Of a DNA stretch of 64,000 nucleotides, positions 1-13,617 are shown in pieces. This stretch comes from Diphasiastrum complanatum (Eukaryota; Streptophyta; Lycopodiopsida; Lycopodiales; Lycopodiaceae): positions 44,080,180-44,144,179 of the forward strand of contig CM055101.1 in NCBI GenBank assembly GCA_029204225.1, in the 5' to 3' direction. The first letter of the stretch is position 1. Each line of letters starts with the position of its first letter. A program made the translations under genes and the position numbers. Under the pieces are notes generated by a model. The model worked only from the letters and a program-made list of their open reading frames with translations. It was not told the origin of the DNA and made no database searches.

Positions 1-3000
1 CTCTTGGTCAATAAAATCAAAATGGGAAAAAAAAAAAGGGTACGAGATTATATTGAACAGATCAAGCATCTACGATCTGAGTGCGATGCGGAGTCCCGAT
101 TATGTGATTATCATGTGGTTCATAGCGGGACTATCCAGAAGTATCAGATGTGAGTTGAAAAGATGCCAACAATATACACTACTTTACATGAAGCTATGGA
201 AGATGCCATGAAGGAAGAAGACGAGGGATCATATGACGAGCTTTTACACAAATTTACATCCACACTCGTCTCAACTCCTTCAATTGCCTCAACCTCAACA
301 TCAACGAGCTTATCCAATGAGTCGATAATTGAATAGATATCGAAATTTCATAAGCATTAGATGGAGTAGCTCATAGCCCACTTTGACCAAAAATTGAAGG
401 CCTTGTAGATGCCATTTTTCATACAAGGTAGAAGAGATGAGATTTACACCCGATCCTCCATCTACCATAGTAGCTTCCTCTATGTGGATATTGTTGCTAA
501 TTTGACTCTAGCTATTGCACTGCAGTATTCTATAGTGCCTTCAGTTTTTGGATTGTTAATATACCTACTCAAATTGTTTTAGATCAAATTTCTACCTTAT
601 CATCCAAGGCCATTGAGATTAGTAATTGCTGGCAAATTGAGCCAAAATAAATCTGTTCAAGGAAGAATCCAACAAAACACCAGAGCATGGCATGTTGGAG
701 AACTTCAAAAGCTATACATTGATGACGTGCTGATTATGCTTCCCAAAGCACAAAGAGAGAAGACAAAAGTGCTCGTGGGAGCACAACTTGCGCCCTTACA
801 ATTCACCAAACTGTAGACATTATTGATGGAATATAAAGACTAGTTTGCGTGGTCTTACAAAGATTTAAGGGAAATTTCATCACCTATGGTTCAACATACC
901 ATACCTTTGGTTGAAGGAGCAATGCCAAAGGTGAGAGCAGACACTATTGATGCAACCCTAAGTTAATCAAGCAAGAGTTGCAAAAGTTGCTCGATGTCGA
1001 TTTGATTTATGAAATTAAGCACACTGAATGGGTATCACTTATAGTGATAATACCCAAGAAGAATGACAAATTGTAGATTTGTGTAATTCTAAAGACACTA
1101 AATATTGTGATAGAGAACGACCACTTTCCCTTGCCGTTCACCAACAGTGTATTAGATCGAGTAGTCGGAGTTGAGGCCTATAGTGTTCTCGACGGGTTCA
1201 ATGGCTACAGCCAAGTAAAGATTGCGTCAAATAATCGACAGAAGATCGCCCTCGCCATTGAATGGAGAACTTACGATTATACAATAATGTCGTTCGAACT
1301 CTATAATGCTCCAAGCAGTTCCAAAGAGTTATCCAAAAGGCATTCAAAGAGTACTTACAAAAGTTTCTAGAGATCTTCTTAGATGATCTTTGTGTATACA
1401 GGTGCGACCATGAACGTCTTTCACATCTTGCAGAGGTCCTAGCGTAATGTCACAAATTTCATATATCCCTAAACCTGGAGAAATGCAAATATGGGTAACA
1501 CATGGTCTGATCTTAGGCCGTATAGTATCTATACATGGGATCGCTACTGATCTGTCTAAGATACGGGTGATCATGGATCTTCCACTACTTAAAACAATTC
1601 GTGAAGTCTATGTGTTTATGGAGCATGCCAACTACTACAAGATCTTCATTTTATTCTTCATAGATTTGGCACATCCTATTTATAAATTGACAATTCTTCC
1701 ACATTGGACAGAGGAAGCGTTACGAGCATTCCAAAAGCTGAAGGATATGCAAATATCTACACCGATCTTACGGCCTTCCAATTGGACAATTGAATTCCAT
1801 GTGCATGCAGATGCATCAAAGTATGCTATAAGAGCTTCACTCGGCCAGACAAGTACAAAAAGAACTTTTCTATTAGATTTGCCAGTCGACAACTCAACGA
1901 TGCCATGTTGTATTGATTGCCGAATGACATTGTTAGTGATCGAGATTCAAATTTCACTGGCAACTTATGGCGAGCGGTCTTTGAGAAATTGGAGACCACT
2001 TAAGTCTAAGTTCATATCATCAGAGTCGGATGGTCAGACTGAACGGATGAACTAGTCTGTGGAAGATATGCTTCGTGCATATGTTTCTAGACGACAATTA
2101 GATCGGGAAAGTTACTTCCCCATAGTTGAGCTTTTGCGTATAATAGTGCAAAGCACTTATTGGCGAGTTTTAGTCCATTCATTTTGATGTATGGTTTCCA
2201 ACCTTATGCACCGGTCTCAGTTGGCCTCAAAGGTCTATAGGTAAGAGCAGCGGTGAATTTTTTGCAGAATATGCACGAAATGCTGCTGTTCGTCGTCGCT
2301 TGCGATAGTGTAAAAATGACTTGAGATTAGAGCTCAGTTTTATGCCAATCAAAAGCGACAACCTCAAGTTTTCAGAAGGAGATTGGGGGTATCTTAAAGT
2401 CCCAAAAAACTCTAAGGTACTGAGAATTGGAAAATGTCTTAAGCTTTCTCCTCGTTACAATGGACCCTTCTGTATTGTAAACAAACTCAATTAAAATATC
2501 TATCGACTAGATGTTCCTCAAGGAATCAAAGCACATCCAGTTTTTCATGTCAATCAATGATAATCTGATTCAATAGGATGACCTAGTGCAGTTAGAGGAT
2601 CTGTCAACTTTTTTACCTTCTGAACCTCAGGCCATTGTTGATGTACGTCAACAAGGGCTTAGAAATCGTGAGATGATTGAGTGCTTGGTTTTATGAAAAG
2701 GTGGTTATGATGACGAGGACACTTGAAAAAGAGCGACTGACATTTCCATATTTCCTTCCTTGGAAGAAAGTCTTTTAAGGTCTGACTACTTTTCAGGGAC
2801 CCAACCTCTTGGGTCCCACACCTAACTTGAGATTGGACATTGGATTGGGTGTGTTGACTTGACCAATGACTCGTGGATTGCATGTAGGCTACTTGTCGTA
2901 ATTAAGGATATGTGCTTGGTATGGAGACTTCTACCTTCAAGATATAGACGGGGAGGAGATCCCATGTACCATTCATTCTATCTCCCTAGGAGAAGGTGGA

Positions 3001-3050
3001 TGGTAGTGCGCATGTGCATAGCCAAGATGAGAGCTAGCTAGGGGTAGGAG
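1..3050 (+). mobile_element. Ty3/gypsy retrotransposon fragment, broken
   Basis: Fossil of a Ty3/gypsy element entering from the left edge. Parts recognisable in order: gag-like stretch (1-330), reverse transcriptase with FPLPFTNSVLDRV and VLDGFNGYSQ (about 1119-1210), RNase H with HADASKYAIRASLG (about 1800-1850), integrase core end with SDGQTERMN (about 2020-2052), and a chromodomain-like tail near 2600-2780. A purine run at 3041-3050 followed by TG could be the polypurine tract and start of a 3' LTR (about 3052-3330), but the LTR is unpaired and uncertain. It is broken many times and therefore old. Family assignment is firm; the exact lineage is not. Confidence 0.85.
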
Positions 3051-3330
3051 ATGATTGAGGGCTCTAGCGGTGGAATGGGACACCGTTAGGGTTGGAAGTC
3101 GGATCCTGCTTGTTTCAAGTGATAGGCCATGGCATGGAGGGTGGATTTGGAGTGGTTCCTACGATGGGGTGGAACGTGAGCGTTCAGTTTCTTGTGCTTT
3201 TACGGCTTTAGAGTTTTTAATATCACTACAACTCCATTGTGTGAACTTAGGGCTAGCTACCTGTAGGAAAATAAGCTGCATATAGTTGCATAACTATTCG
3301 ACTTCGATAGTTTCGACTCTATCATCAACA

Positions 3331-6300
3331 CAAGTTATTATCATTCACAAGTGCGGAAAAATGAATGGAGGTAGATTGCATTGTTGCCAATTATCAGAAC
3401 TCAGATGATAATAGCATGAATAATAGAAATTAAGTCGAGACAAGTCATGTGTCGAATGTAGTATGTATTGTTCAATTTAGTATGTATTGCTGAATGATGA
3501 AAAATACGTCCGTTTTTATACTCTGATTACACTATAATAATAGCGCATCTAAATCTACTATGATGTTCTTTGGTGACTTGAGCCTACTTTGTGCCAAAAA
3601 TGTCTCATCAGCTCCAAGAATCCAAGTTTGATCACTATCTCAAAATCTATGCCTCTCAAATTAGAAGGTGACTCAATTTTGGCCTTCAAATGGATTCAAA
3701 TTTTGATGTATGAATCCAAGCTTCAACTTGGCTTTGATACCGTGTTAAAAGTTAATGTTTCTAAGGATTCTCAATTACTTATGAAGCTTGAGACTCACTA
3801 CTCAAACATTCAAAGAGGTTTCAATAATTATAGGTAGGCTAGAATGCATGAAATTGATTAGTTTAAGGGTAGAGCTCCAAAAAATCACCAAAAAAAACAT
3901 CAATGATTTGACGTTTGGAGCTACTGTAAAATAGATTGAATATGCTTAAGGATCAATAAAATAAGATACATCAAGCTATGATCTCACATACACAATGTAG
4001 AAGGCAAAAGTCAATGTGTTCTCACTAGTTTCTTGATCAATCCAAGCAAGTACATATAGATCAGCTTGATCTCAGTTTCTCAGACTTCTCCACTTCATTT
4101 ATGACCTAAGCCTAACATCTCTAACTCTAAAGTCAATGCTTCCTTGACCTACGATACTCAATTAGACTCACTTGCATTGACCTTCCAAAGTGACAATAAC
4201 CCATCTAGAGAATATATACTACAAAATATAAAAAGAAATAGCTCCAAAAACTTGAAAATTTTAATTACTTCCAAGTGACTTCTTACAAATTAAAAAAAAA
4301 AACATTTCTTTCACCTAAGATGGAATATTTTGGAAAACATTTAGTTGATTGGTAGGAAGGATATACTCATATGATACTTTGTTGGTAACCCTCAAATCAC
4401 CTACCATTTGGATGGAAACCTAACTACTATTCTAAAATTTGTTCTCAGTTTTGTCCCTCCCTTATTGGTCATTGGACCTTGTGCAACATGCTCACTCAAG
4501 TTTGTATCCAATTTTAGTTTAGTGGACAATGTCTATAACGAACTTTATAATATTATGACATGTAGACTTGACTTTGTGAAATATTTATTGTTTTTAACTT
4601 GTAAGTATGATGGGTTGACCCATTTTCCTTCCAAATGCATGAGCGGTGAGACATGTTTCTTTTGAACACTCTATATGAATGCTTGTTTTATATGATTTTT
4701 GGCTAACTTTTGTGCTTGGGATGTAGTAGAAAATCGTCAAAAAGCTTGCTAAGATGAAATATCACAATAAGGTTTATGAGAAAATTTAAATCACTTAATT
4801 TTCCTAAGTACATTGGATACTATTCTAGTGCGGCCTTACATGCTATTTCTATCAGTTGATTATATTGCACCACTTGTAGATTCAACATTTTACCAAATTT
4901 TTAGCTATGACATTCTCAATGTTATGGACAACATTTTGGTACAACTGCACATATTAGCAAATCCATGGTGTGACCTTTTCATAAATGTGCTTTATTGTAT
5001 TCATCTAAAACACAAAGAGGACGTAACATGATGTACATAATGGTTGACCAATCAATCAACAATTGTTCTTTTTTTTTTACATATTTGGTTCAAGATGCCA
5101 AAAGCAACTGTTAAATAATATAAATATTATAAATTACATGAAGAAGACAGACCCTTGTCTTGGATAATGATTACAATCTCATAATCAAAGAATTTGGTAC
5201 CCAAACAAAGTTGATTATACCTCGTTGTAGTAAATTGGTAATATTTTGAAACTACTATTACAAACACAATTACCTCACCAATCTCCTCAATATAGTTTAA
5301 GTAATTTGTTAGTTCCCCTTCTATTTCTTATGATAAAAGCTTAGTGCCTTGCGATACTGATTTGTGACCTACATATGCCCAACTCTTTGTTTGAAAACCT
5401 TCCTGTTTTAGTTTGAGGAGTTTGCTAACATCTAGAAATGAATAGTCCACTTGAATATGCCTCTCCTTGACGGCAGAAAAAATTGCACAAGAGATGTGCA
5501 AAATCAAGGCAATAGGATTTACAATTAATAGCCCATATGACAATAACATACACAAGCATTAGGAGAAAGACAATTGATCACTAACCGTCTTTTATTTTTT
5601 CCATCCAAGCCTCCACTCTAAATGTAAATTTTTTTGTGCCACTCATCTTTAATGAAAAATCACATTTACCTAGCTTTTCTTACGTTGTATGTCATACTAC
5701 ATCAAGTATCAAGAAGTATAAGTGATTGGTTACTTACCATTTATTCAAGTTGTTGTATGTTTGCAGAAACTCTTGAGATTTTTGAGTTGGAAACTTTAGA
5801 GGAATCTATTTTTGAGGTATACTTGATAATTTTTTGAAAGTCTATGATTACTATTGTACAAGAAGTTCGATGCATATTTGCAATAGCTGTGTGAGTTTGT
5901 ACCATTCAAAGTGCAGTAAAAGTCTTAAGGGTCAACCATAATTAGCCTTTTTTAGTAAAAGTCTGAAGGGTTAACCATAAATAATGTTGAGTATACCATA
6001 AAGAAGAGTCATAGATAACACTCAATCCGTTTAGAGAAGAATGCTTACAAAGGAATAAGAGTTTCAAAGTTTGTATCAACCTTTTTACACATCGTATGCT
6101 CTTCCATATATCTTAGATCATCATAGTAGATAGGATTTAATGTATAGAGGACCCATTCTTCTCATATAAAACTTTGATTCTAGCAACTTTTGCTCATCTA
6201 GGACAATTGCATTTTTTCATTTACTACAAGCCCCTCTTCTCACATAACTTGAAGAAAACCCTATCTCATTGGGTTGATCAATCAATGTCTACTAGTGACT

Positions 6301-7459
6301 TTTCTTAAACAAGCCTAGGATAATATAAAATAAAGCTAAAAGTTACTTAAAACCCTTTTCCTTAACAAAGGAAGAAGCACAAAAAAGGAACACAAGTTGA
6401 AGTGGATAAGTATCCATCTACAAAAAAAGACATAATTTTGTTTCTGTATCAAGTACTATCATCATGTCCTACTGTAGAAGAAATAAAACCCACACCCAAC
6501 AATCTAATTCAGAGCGTTAGCGATTTCTAGTAATTCCTAAAATATTGTTGATTATGCTTTCCTAAGGCCATGCATCCTTAAACGTTCATTTTCAAGGCTG
6601 TCCTCATACTAGAAGTGCGCCCTACTACCTGAATTTCAATCCATTGCAACTCGCACATGTGGACGATATGGCACTGGGTGACATGGCAATCATTATAATC
6701 ACTTGTCCTTTTTACGTACTGCACTATAGAACACCTAAAATGGTGTCCAAATGACAAGTTATGAGCGCTTGGAGTTATGAGTGTTTGAAGTTATGGCAAT
6801 TTTTTGTGTGAAAATATACATATGGAACAGATGCATGTTGGAATAGGCATTGTAGACAAAGTGAAATTATTCAATAAGTCAGTGCATACATTGTACTGAG
6901 TATTTAGACTCATGCATGGTTGAATTACAGTGATTTTGTGTGGTCGTATGGCTATGCTTATTCACGAATGATAATATATTGGTGGCTTTTAGAATTCTCG
7001 ATTTTTGAATGATGGAAATTTGATTTTACATAAATTTACTGGTTTAAAAAGTCGATGTTGCATGCGTTGCATGTTAGTATGGACCATAGTTGCACTACGA
7101 TTCTGAATTGTGGTCCAGAATCGCGGTTTGGATTTTTTCCAGAATGGTATGTTTTTTTTTTTTTTGAATTTTTTTTGGGCAATATGGGTATCAGATGAAA
7201 GCTCTAATTAAGAGCATTATTACTGTGTAGTTTGTCGAATGTTTCGGGTACAAGATGGTCCAGTTTAGGTGCACAACTAGTTTTTCCCAAGGAATGTGAG
7301 TAACTCATAGAAATTTTTACATGTGAATTCAAATGTTTGTGAGGATTTGTTTTCATTTTTTTTGGAGGCACAATTCATCGATTTGTGATTCCAACTTTAG
7401 TTAGAGAGAGTTTTTTAAAAGGTGCATATAGATCGTAATCTTCTCTTTTCAGAGTAATC
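3331..7459. other. AT-rich stretch without recognised genes
   Basis: Several frames of 60-100 codons are open on both strands (for example 4408-4665 + and 5328-5555 -), but none shows a known domain or biased composition. A T-rich run lies at about 7151-7165. Most likely decayed repeat or intergenic DNA. Confidence 0.5.
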
Positions 7460-7463
7460 AGAT

Positions 7464-8024
7464 ATGTACGAGCTACTATTGACCTATGTATTTGTTATGG
7501 TGATGTTGATTCGTTCAATATCCATACACTTCATGAATATACATATGCAAATTGGGCAGGTGATGTCGACACCAGAAAATCGACTTCTAGATTTGTCTTC
7601 CTGTTCGATAATGGTCCAATATCTTGGTACAGTTGAAAGCAGACCTCCATTGCAATGTCATCCATCGAATCCGAACACATTGCAGCCTCTCAAACTACCA
7701 AAGAGACAATTTGGTTCAGAAACTTATTGTCTGATATTGATCTTAGACAGTCTGCTCCAACTATGATACAATGTGACAATCAAAGTGCTATCGCATTATC
7801 AATCAATCTTAGATTTCATTCTAGGAGCAAGCACATCGAAATTAAATATCACCACATCAGGAGCAAGATACTCAACAAGGAAGTAAGTCTGAAATTTTGC
7901 AGAACCCAGTACATGTGGCAACTGACATATTCACGAAAGGATTAAATGAGGAAGCACACAAGAATTTCTGTGCTATTTTGAATTTGCAAATCAAGGCATT
8001 CAAGGATCCAGATCAAGGGGGGGG
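7464..8024 (+). mobile_element. Ty1/copia 3' internal end (RNase H), broken
   Basis: Tail of a copia polyprotein on the + strand. The RNase H region is recognised by ESEHIAASQTTKETIWFRNL and the following CDNQSAIALS and RSKHIEIKYHHIR, which are standard copia RNase H words (7655-7870). The internal region ends in a G-rich polypurine tract (about 8014-8024) that runs straight into the LTR at 8025. The 5' part of the element is not in this stretch. The fossil is broken a few times. Confidence 0.88.
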
Positions 8025-9082
8025 TGTTGGATTCCTATCCTTTCCATCCCTATCTTTCTTCTAATCTAGATCCATTCACTAACTACTGTAAATACATGTA
8101 CAGTTGCACACTCTGCAGAATTACACTTGTTTCCTAACAGTCTGCAGAAATACAAAGAAATTCGTGACGAGTCCCGACGACATGAAAGTGTTCGACCACC
8201 TCAGCTATTCGGCATTCGCCATGTCGAACATTTCGACAACTTTGACTTTCGACCACTCGGCCATTTTGCCACGTCGACTATCTCCCACGTCAAATATTTT
8301 CTATTCGGCCTCGACGACTATTCGGCAACCTTGACTAATTCGAGCGCATAAGTTGGTCATCTATCACTCTCAAGTCGAGTCGATCAAAAGGCGGCTCAAC
8401 CGTACGATCGTCACGACCGGGCATGATCTCCAATGGACTTAGATTCTGTCCGAAAGCGACTGACAACATCACGTAGTGGATTAACAGATTAACCATTCTT
8501 TTGATTAGCTTGCCATCTGTACAAATACCCATCAACTTATCAGTTGTAAGGTTAATGGTTGAATCAAACACTCGACACTTAGAGACTTGAATCAGTGATT
8601 CAACAACCAGAGCGCAATTGTTCTGTTCTTTCTCTCTATTAGTACGGAATTTGTTTTAGAAAGAACGTGACTATGTTTGCATTCAGATTGTTATCATTCG
8701 AAATAATAAATATTTGTTCCATTATTCGAGTTGTGTATGTTCTGATTGAAGGCTTATTTTATTCATGTTCAAATAGATTCGAGCCTGCAGATAAATCATT
8801 CGTAGATTAAACTATTCGTGTGACTGATAGCATAAGTCGAATTCATTGTTCTAATCACCTAGACGCTTTATGCTTCTGCACCTAAAATCTGTATCAATAA
8901 CTCGTGAATTCATGCATGGCTAAGAAATCGAGTCTTTTGATCCAGCGACTTCGAAGTTGTGATCAAGTAAGACAAATTTCGATTCGTTCGAATATGATTT
9001 GAATACGATAGACATAGTTACATGTACTAAGGATTCCGCTCGTTTCTCACTGATACGATGCGCATCACCTCGAATCCCAACA
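8025..9082 (+). repeat. 3' LTR of the Ty1/copia element
   Basis: Starts TGTTGGATTC directly after the polypurine tract and ends GAATCCCAACA, so the ends form the expected short inverted repeat TG...CA. Length is 1,058 bp. The first third is rich in CGAC/TCGA words. No second LTR copy was seen in the window, so age cannot be estimated from LTR divergence. Confidence 0.82.
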
Positions 9083-11550
9083 CACATCTCGTATCACTTG
9101 CAACAAGAATGTTCTGATGAACTACAAGGTAGTGGACAACATAAAAACAATGATATTGGGAGATGAAAGCAAACACAATGTCGATGACAAAATCCAGGCC
9201 TAGCTATGAAGTATCATAACAACTTCAAAAAACTTCAAGAAACCAACTATGGAGTAGCAGACAAAAGCAAGAGACAGTGAACTCAAAGCTCACACCAACT
9301 TAATAATTAGTAAAAGAGTAGGAGGGCATGGAAACCCCTCCAAGCCTACCACAAATAGCATGAAAAGCATAGAGGTGGTGTCTTTCTTATTTTACTCTAG
9401 ACCCCACATGGGTCTTTAACCTACTTGTCATTACTTGCCTAATTAGCATAAGTGGGGTGTACTATGTACATAAATTTTTACCCCCATGGCTTATGCACAA
9501 CTTACAACATCTTGTATTCATATAATACATGTTAATGGCTAAGGTTGTTGTGTACCTAGAAATCAATTTCACATGTACCATGGCAGAGTACGAAGTAATG
9601 ATTACTAGTTGAATTTGGCAAGAACAAAAGAAAATACTAGGTTGGAGATCAAAGGTGATCCCAAATTGGAAAGCAATCATATTGCTATATAGGTTGCAAA
9701 TTGCAAACGAGAGATAGCGTGGATCGGTACTCAAGTGTGGGACAAATCCAAGCCATGCCAATACCTAAACCCATAATAGTTAAAGTACCATTTTCAAAAC
9801 CCTTGAGCATATCCATGCTTTCCAAGAGTACGCCAGCTACCACCTCGTTTTATTAATTTTTTATACCGATCGTTTCTTTAAGAAGCAAAACAACAATACC
9901 TGTATATGGTTATATTTAGCCAAGTATTTTACCCTAACACTTGCAAAAGGATTAGGGCAAATCCATGCCATACCAATCCCTACAAGTGTAGCATTCCCTT
10001 GTACAAATCCATGTACATTAAGGGCGCCTAGGTTGTCAGTACTTGTGTTATCATTTATAGCCTTTATACATGGGAAGAGCAATTGCAAAGTCATCACATG
10101 TGTAGCCACAATTAACTAGGCATGTTTGCATTGAAGAATGGAAGAAATAAATGCCGTAGTTTGCTTAATCCTGCTATAGGTATAAGAACAACACCTTTTC
10201 CTACTTTTTTACTTACCACCATTCATATATGTAGATTATTCATATTGTAAACACTATCACCACATTGTAAACCAGTGAACAAAGTAACGTATTGCAGTAC
10301 TAACTTGAATAAATGGTGCATACGAGTCCTGTCAGGAAGTCATGTTTGTTTATGAAAGACGTTTTCTTCGTAGAGTGATAGTAAGCGTATTCGATTCTAG
10401 TCTATGCCATAACAGTGATATCATAAAAAGCAATGCCAATCAGTATGTATTTACATATGAAACGAATCATCTTAATATGGCTTAGTACAGAGAGCATACA
10501 ACCACCCATTTCTTACCACTTTTATTCTCTTTATCGAAGCACATACCTGTATGAGAGCGTAATCCGAATCCGAAAATGGACTCGAGGTGCGATGCTGCAG
10601 TATAGAGGTCGCTGTGAAGCAAGAGACATATGGCTTCGTATATCAAGGCATGCACTTATCATAACCCATACGTCAAAAGATGGTTGAAACAACTATCAGT
10701 AAGCAGTAGGTCGCTGTCTACCAGCAAAGAACCAACAATCACGTTGAAAAGACAGATACCTATGTCTTCAAAAAGTGTTATCATCGCTGTCCTTCCAGCG
10801 ATGAAGGTGCAAAATCATTGCTTAAAAGTGTATTCATTCAATCAAGTGTTCTACAAAAGGTGTAGTCACTGCTCCAGCGAGTTTAAGGGTGATCCGTGCA
10901 GCTATAGTAAATATGCATATTTCTGTTTGTCAACATAAAGGAGTAGAAAATGCGCAGCCATCGCTGGATCAGTATGCTCATAACTTACTTCAACACTGCA
11001 CCATATTGTGCATAGATGACTACATCATTTAACCACTGTTTGAAGTGCAGAAAATTGCGATTCACAGCCTATACTTCCTTACGAAAGGAGCATAAAACAT
11101 CAACATATAATATTGAACCAAGCATGTGGTGGATCACGATCCAGCTCCCACCTTACCTCATAGTTCTGGATTAACCAACACTCTATACTATCAGAATGGT
11201 AACCTTTACGAAATGAAAAGAGTAAGAAAGCTTACCGTTCCGTGTGATGGTGTTGGAAGACAGATCGTAGATGGGCGCTACCATGCATAAGCAAGCATGA
11301 GGAAGAGGAGGAGGAGAAGGAGGAAGCGTGAAGAAAGCATTGAGGTGGCGCTCTCTTTTATAACCTTTTGATAGCATGATAATGGAGGGAAAGTCCATTA
11401 ATGGAGGCAAAGTCCATTAATGCTTTTTTGAATTTTGAACCCGACCAATTTTTTGGCGCCCGAATCATATGGTTTTAAGATGACTTACAAAAGCACCCAT
11501 CAAAGCACAAATAGACTGACGAGGCAAGATAAAATATCATTGAGTATCGT

Positions 11551-11554
<4 letters not shown>
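9083..11554. other. Noncoding stretch, no gene recognised
   Basis: No supported coding region. Around 10680-10980 the DNA repeats words such as TCGCTGT and CCAGCGA that also dominate the copia leader at 63.0-63.4 kb, so a diverged LTR of that family is possible but unproven. Confidence 0.45.

Positions 11555-11642
<88 letters not shown>
11555..11642. repeat. (GA)44 microsatellite
   Basis: Uninterrupted GA dinucleotide array of about 88 bp. The open frame of alternating Arg-Glu across it is an artefact of the repeat. Confidence 0.97.
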
Positions 11643-11644
<2 letters not shown>

Positions 11645-12570
11645 TATGTTGAAAATGGGCATCTTTCATAAAATGAAAAGGTGGACTAGCTTACATGATT
11701 CATGTGAGTATTAAATTGACAAAAGACAACTCAAATGTTTCCTGTGAGTAGCAATGTTGGCCAAACTTAGCTTCTTATTACAAACTTGACTTTAGGCCTC
11801 TAAATGCCAGTGCCCTCGCACTTATTTAACCTAACCATATTGAGTTTATACATGGTATGCCAAGTGCTTCGCCGAGTGCCCAACAAGAGACTCTGAGTAG
11901 TTTGATTGTCCAAATAGTTAATTCCACACTTCTCAAATAAGAGTGCTGCACATGTCCATTCACCGGCCCCTATTGACTCAACAAAAGTGTTTCATGTGTT
12001 ATCAAAAACTTGATCATGGCTCAAGATTCAAAGAATATAACATAGTTGAATGTTTGGTATTTTATCCACAAAAACTTCCCATTTCTATTATACTTTACAT
12101 TATAGATGGTGATTTTTTCGTTACACATGCCATAGATAAAGGAGTAAGATCACATAAAAGACTTGTTGAAGAAATTTCGATCTTTAAATCAAAATGTCAA
12201 TGATGTAGGCTTTTTGTGCTTTTCTTGCATCATGTTGACAAGTAGGCATGAACATTCTCGTAGATGCATAACACATAGACACATCTTCTTGAACTTTTAT
12301 GAACGTAATGTTCAATATTATTAGTCACTATTGTTGTTTATTGTATTTGGTTTGGCATAGGTGGTAGACTAGCATGGTGGATTGGTTTGGATGGCATTAG
12401 CAATGCACTCATATGAGTATATAATGTTTATACTTTGTAAGCAAATAGTTAAATCACCAAATTATTAGAACATATTACTTTCACATTATAATTCTTAAGT
12501 TACAATCACGGTTGCTTGGTAAAATTGCAGTTTGGTAAATTAGTTAAATATGTTTGAAACATCATAGCAG
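11643..12570. other. Mostly noncoding, one unrecognised short frame
   Basis: An 86-codon + frame at 11943-12203 contains VECLVFYPQKLPIS and has no family I can name. It could be an exon read through, but no clear splice signals frame it. Confidence 0.3.
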
Positions 12571-12660
12571 GAATTCGATCCACCAAAGCCAACTATTAAG
12601 AAGTTACCTTTCATCAAAGAACTCCACAAAAAGAGCTCGTTCCTACTTCCAACATGTCAT
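12571..12660 (+). other. Exon-like island, 30 codons, function unknown
   Basis: A 90-base open block is bounded by an upstream CAG acceptor and a downstream GTAAGT donor, with phase 0 at both ends. It reads EFDPPKPTIKKLPFIKEL and onward, a Lys/Pro-rich peptide with ordinary protein composition. I do not recognise the family. It may belong with the exon-like blocks at 15956-16099 and 16392-16439, which share strand and phase. It could be a host exon, a gene relic, or chance. Confidence 0.3.
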
Positions 12661-13118
12661 GTAAGTGCCTCCTGCAATTTCATAAAACCTACTATTTGGA
12701 AGAAACATGCAAGTACTAGTAGTTCTCTAAGGAAAAAGCTTTTTATGCCTTAAAGCTTAAGAAACATAATGCTAGGTGATCAAATTTTGTGTTCTTGGAG
12801 TCGGAGTTTATGATTAAAATTATAGACTATCCAAGGATGTGCTCTTCAATTTTGACTTGTTGGAAGTTTTTACAATTTTTTACTAGGCCTAGTTGGTAGT
12901 AGGCCGGCAGGATGGTCCAATGATCATGAAGGCATGATGGGCTACGACGGTGATTGTCAGTGGCTGCTACACCTTTCGGTGTAGGGGTATGGCAAAATTG
13001 TGTGGCCCAAGATTCAAAAAATAAGTATAGGGCTTACACGGGTAAGCTATGGATGGGAGGACCATCATTCTACACATTGTAAGTCTGTGTTAATGAGCTT
13101 AGGAGACATTTTGTATTA

Positions 13119-13302
13119 GAGCCATGTTCTAGAGAGAGACATTGTTTTAGAAAGAAAAAAGTAACGTTAGAGAGAAATAGGAACCATGCTTAAGAGAGAT
13201 TACTTTGTTTTATTAAAAAATAATGGTTAGAACGACAAATAGGAGCCATGCTCTAAGGAGAGAATAGTTTGGTCTTGAGAATTAAAAAAGTCACATTTAG
13301 AG
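13119..13302. repeat. Three-unit imperfect tandem repeat, about 61 bp
   Basis: Three consecutive units each begin with a variant of AGGAGCCATGCTCTA followed by GAGAGA-rich and A/T-rich parts (starts near 13119, 13180 and 13240). Units are clearly diverged. Confidence 0.7.
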
Positions 13303-13617
13303 AGCGAACTGAGAGGAAATTGATGGAGTCAAAGAAAATTTCATCTTATTGGAACCTGTCTCTTATCTTGTGGAAAATTGTCGGTAGCTATCATGTGGGG
13401 AGGAAGATCAGCCAAGGATGTGCATTAAACTTATTTCATTAATGCATGAAATATGCATAGAAATTCATGTTATGGTGTTGTTATTGACATTGTTTTTGTT
13501 CATAGCTTGGTTGTTGCTTGAAACATAGGTAGCAAAGATATGTTAGATTTGTATGCTTACTACTTATTGCTTCAAATCTATGTTTATTTAAATCCCTCTC
13601 ACGTGAACCTAGTGTCA

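Noticed and set aside
8104-8571. Short frames within the copia LTR
   Set aside because: LTR DNA; overlapping frames with no conservation signal.
11435-11671. 78-codon frame ending in Arg-Glu repeats
   Set aside because: It is the GA microsatellite read as protein.
11943-12203. Longin/DENN-like domain in the 86-codon frame
   Set aside because: The FYPQKLPIS word alone is not diagnostic; no further domain motifs follow.
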